A stretch of 64,000 bases of DNA from Asaia platycodi JCM 25414 (GTDB taxonomy: Bacteria > Pseudomonadota > Alphaproteobacteria > Acetobacterales > Acetobacteraceae): assembly GCF_000614545.1 (NCBI RefSeq), contig NZ_BAKW01000001.1:372001-436000 (forward strand), in the 5' to 3' direction. A program made the position numbers and the translations under genes. The notes under the pieces are model-generated. The model saw nothing but the letters and a program-made list of their open reading frames with translations, did not search any database and had not been told where the DNA came from. This document shows positions 63,106-64,000 of the stretch, one piece after another; position 1 is the first letter of the stretch, and the number at the start of each line of letters is the position of its first letter.

Positions 63106-63675
63106 ATGTCGGTCTGTGTTGAAACCTTCGTTCTCACCTGCCGCTCGGGCAGCGTGCCCCATGTCGTAGCGGCGCTTGAAGCGCATCTCGTTGGGCGCGC
63201 CGGTTTTCTCGGGTGCTGGACGACCGAACTCGGCAATCTGAACGAAGTGGTCGTGATGTTCAGCCCCACCCCGGCTGATCTGGTCTGGCCCGGTAGTGAA
63301 GCCGGTGTGGAACGCATCGATCGTCAGGTCTGGACACTGATTGCCGATACCAAGCCGTCCCCCGGCACTTATGGCGGCGTTTATGAATCACGCATCTACG
63401 ACATCCTCCCAGGTTGTGAGGCTGACGTTGCCGCGTTGATGGCAGCCGCCGTTCCCGCGCGCGCCGCTATTTCGCCGGCTTATGCCGTGATGATGTCCAA
63501 TGACGGTCCTGCACGCCTCGCCCATTTCTGGCCATATGGCGATCTTGCCGATCGTGCCGAGAAAAGGAAAGCAGCCGTCGCCTCAGGCGCATGGCCGCCG
63601 AAAGGCATTCTCCCTCTGCTCGGAACGATGCGTAACGCAATCCTGACGCCTGTTGCTTATTCGCCGAGTACCTAG
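63106..63675 (+). CDS. NIPSNAP-like ferredoxin-fold protein
   Basis: 189 residues, intact. Two similar halves are visible; the second, GGVYESRIYDILPGCEADV, matches the start of a NIPSNAP domain, and the end of each half returns to a hydrophobic strand. Such dimeric alpha-beta barrel domains occur in proteins of poorly known function. The start at 63106 follows AAGGAAAAG. It lies 25 bases behind accC and is probably co-transcribed. Its role is unknown. Confidence 0.6.
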   Translation: MSVCVETFVLTCRSGSVPHVVAALEAHLVGRAGFLGCWTTELGNLNEVVVMFSPTPADLVWPGSEAGVERIDRQVWTLIADTKPSPGTYGGVYESRIYDILPGCEADVAALMAAAVPARAAISPAYAVMMSNDGPARLAHFWPYGDLADRAEKRKAAVASGAWPPKGILPLLGTMRNAILTPVAYSPST

Positions 63676-63772
63676 GCCCCGTCCGACGGGACTCCTGCCG
63701 GTCTCCCGCTAACGGGCCGTTGCTTGCCGGAACCCTATTTGACAAGATGAGAGGGGCAAACGCCTTTCCGGG

Positions 63773-63808
63773 GCTTGAAGCAGGGCCCCATCGAACCCCG
63801 CTTCAAGC
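63773..63808 (-). terminator. Terminator of the S41-like peptidase gene
   Basis: GCTTGAAGC and GCTTCAAGC are exact nine-base arms with an 18-base loop, five bases beyond the stop codon of the leftward gene at the window edge. Confidence 0.6.
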
Positions 63809-63813
63809 GCGCC

Positions 63814-64000
63814 TCAGTCGGGTCTGGCTTCAGCCTGTCCCGTAAAGGGCTGCGGCACCATCGGGGCGACGGGCTGTTTTTCAAGCAGGGTTTGAAGCGT
63901 CTCCAGAGCCTTGTCGAGTTGCTGGTCCTGGCCATTGAAGGTTGCGACCGGCATGTTTTCGACGGTGATGTCGGGCTCGACACCGTGGTTTTCGACCAGC
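63814..64000 (-). CDS. C-terminal end of S41/tricorn-like protease, truncated by window edge
   Basis: Only the last 61 residues are in the window. VENHGVEPDITVENMP followed by DQQLDKALETLQTLLEKQP matches the extreme C-terminus of tricorn-type and other S41 serine peptidases, where a (G)xxPDI-V-N-P motif precedes a helix. A Pro/Gln/Ala-rich tail and a TGA at 63814 follow. The catalytic part lies beyond 64000. Confidence 0.65.
   Translation of the reverse strand, partial: LVENHGVEPDITVENMPVATFNGQDQQLDKALETLQTLLEKQPVAPMVPQPFTGQAEARPD

Noticed and set aside
61611-63317. 568-codon minus-strand frame opposite accC
   Set aside because: It covers an intact, highly conserved accC; the long antisense frame follows from GC-rich codon structure.
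1-64000. Programmed frameshifting as an explanation for the split genes
   Set aside because: There is no common slippery heptamer or downstream structure at the junctions, and many unrelated genes are affected.
1-64000. CRISPR arrays, rRNA and tRNA genes
   Set aside because: No regularly spaced repeats and no recognisable tRNA or rRNA sequence were found while reading the window.

Overview
The window is about 64 kb of GC-rich alphaproteobacterial chromosome, most probably from an acetic acid bacterium (Acetobacteraceae). The aroQ-accB-accC order, the acidophile-type outer-membrane porins, the Hint-domain protein, the BBP2-type barrel and the mix of sugar and aldehyde oxidising enzymes all fit. 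The genus (Asaia, Gluconobacter or Kozakia-like) is inference only. No rRNA, tRNA, CRISPR array or intact insertion sequence was seen.

Layout. 1-6957: a truncated exported adenosine deaminase, HU, the xanthine dehydrogenase operon xdhABC and a HAD phosphatase. 7063-9414: a ferrous iron operon feoA-feoB-small Cys-rich protein, with a palindrome at its start. 9488-13372: a helix-hairpin-helix protein, a flavin-dependent halogenase-like protein and adenine deaminase. 13414-29927: a large locus for N-acetylglucosamine and chito-oligosaccharides. It holds an OprB porin, a leftward nagK-nagP-nagA operon, a divergent ROK repressor-cutC-GH20 hexosaminidase operon, nagB, a TonB receptor, a BadF-type kinase and a GH3 glycosidase. 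30251-38245: a nitrilase, an aldehyde dehydrogenase, a repeat plus Hint-domain protein, a LysR regulator and an S10 carboxypeptidase. 38486-47043: choline to glycine betaine conversion (betI-betB-betA) with two outer-membrane barrel genes behind it and a divergent BCCT transporter, with a BetI-like palindrome between. 47182-50386: a double-HTH LysR regulator divergent from GTP-type PEP carboxykinase. 50440-52250: a small accessory patch with a 369-bp duplicate of the start of the S10 gene, an orphan gene of lower GC and non-coding DNA. 52257-58123: a malic enzyme-fumarase operon, a Tat-exported P1 peptidase and a PLP decarboxylase. 58556-64000: YihY, RlpA, aroQ-accB-accC, a NIPSNAP-like protein and the tail of an S41/tricorn-like protease.

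How it works together. The amino-sugar locus can be read as: outer-membrane entry (TonB receptor, OprB), periplasmic trimming (GH20, perhaps GH3), inner-membrane uptake (NagP), phosphorylation (ROK and BadF kinases), then deacetylation and deamination to fructose-6-phosphate (NagA, NagB), under a ROK repressor. Choline enters through BCCT and is oxidised by BetA and BetB. PEPCK, malic enzyme and fumarase form a gluconeogenic/anaplerotic set. Adenosine deaminase, adenine deaminase and XdhABC cover purine breakdown.

The dominant oddity is technical. About 24 genes are broken by roughly 40 frameshifts, including housekeeping genes such as accB and fumC. Nearly all are repaired by adding a single base, often in a short run of identical bases. 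I read this as deletion-biased sequencing error rather than gene decay, and I annotate these genes across the breaks.
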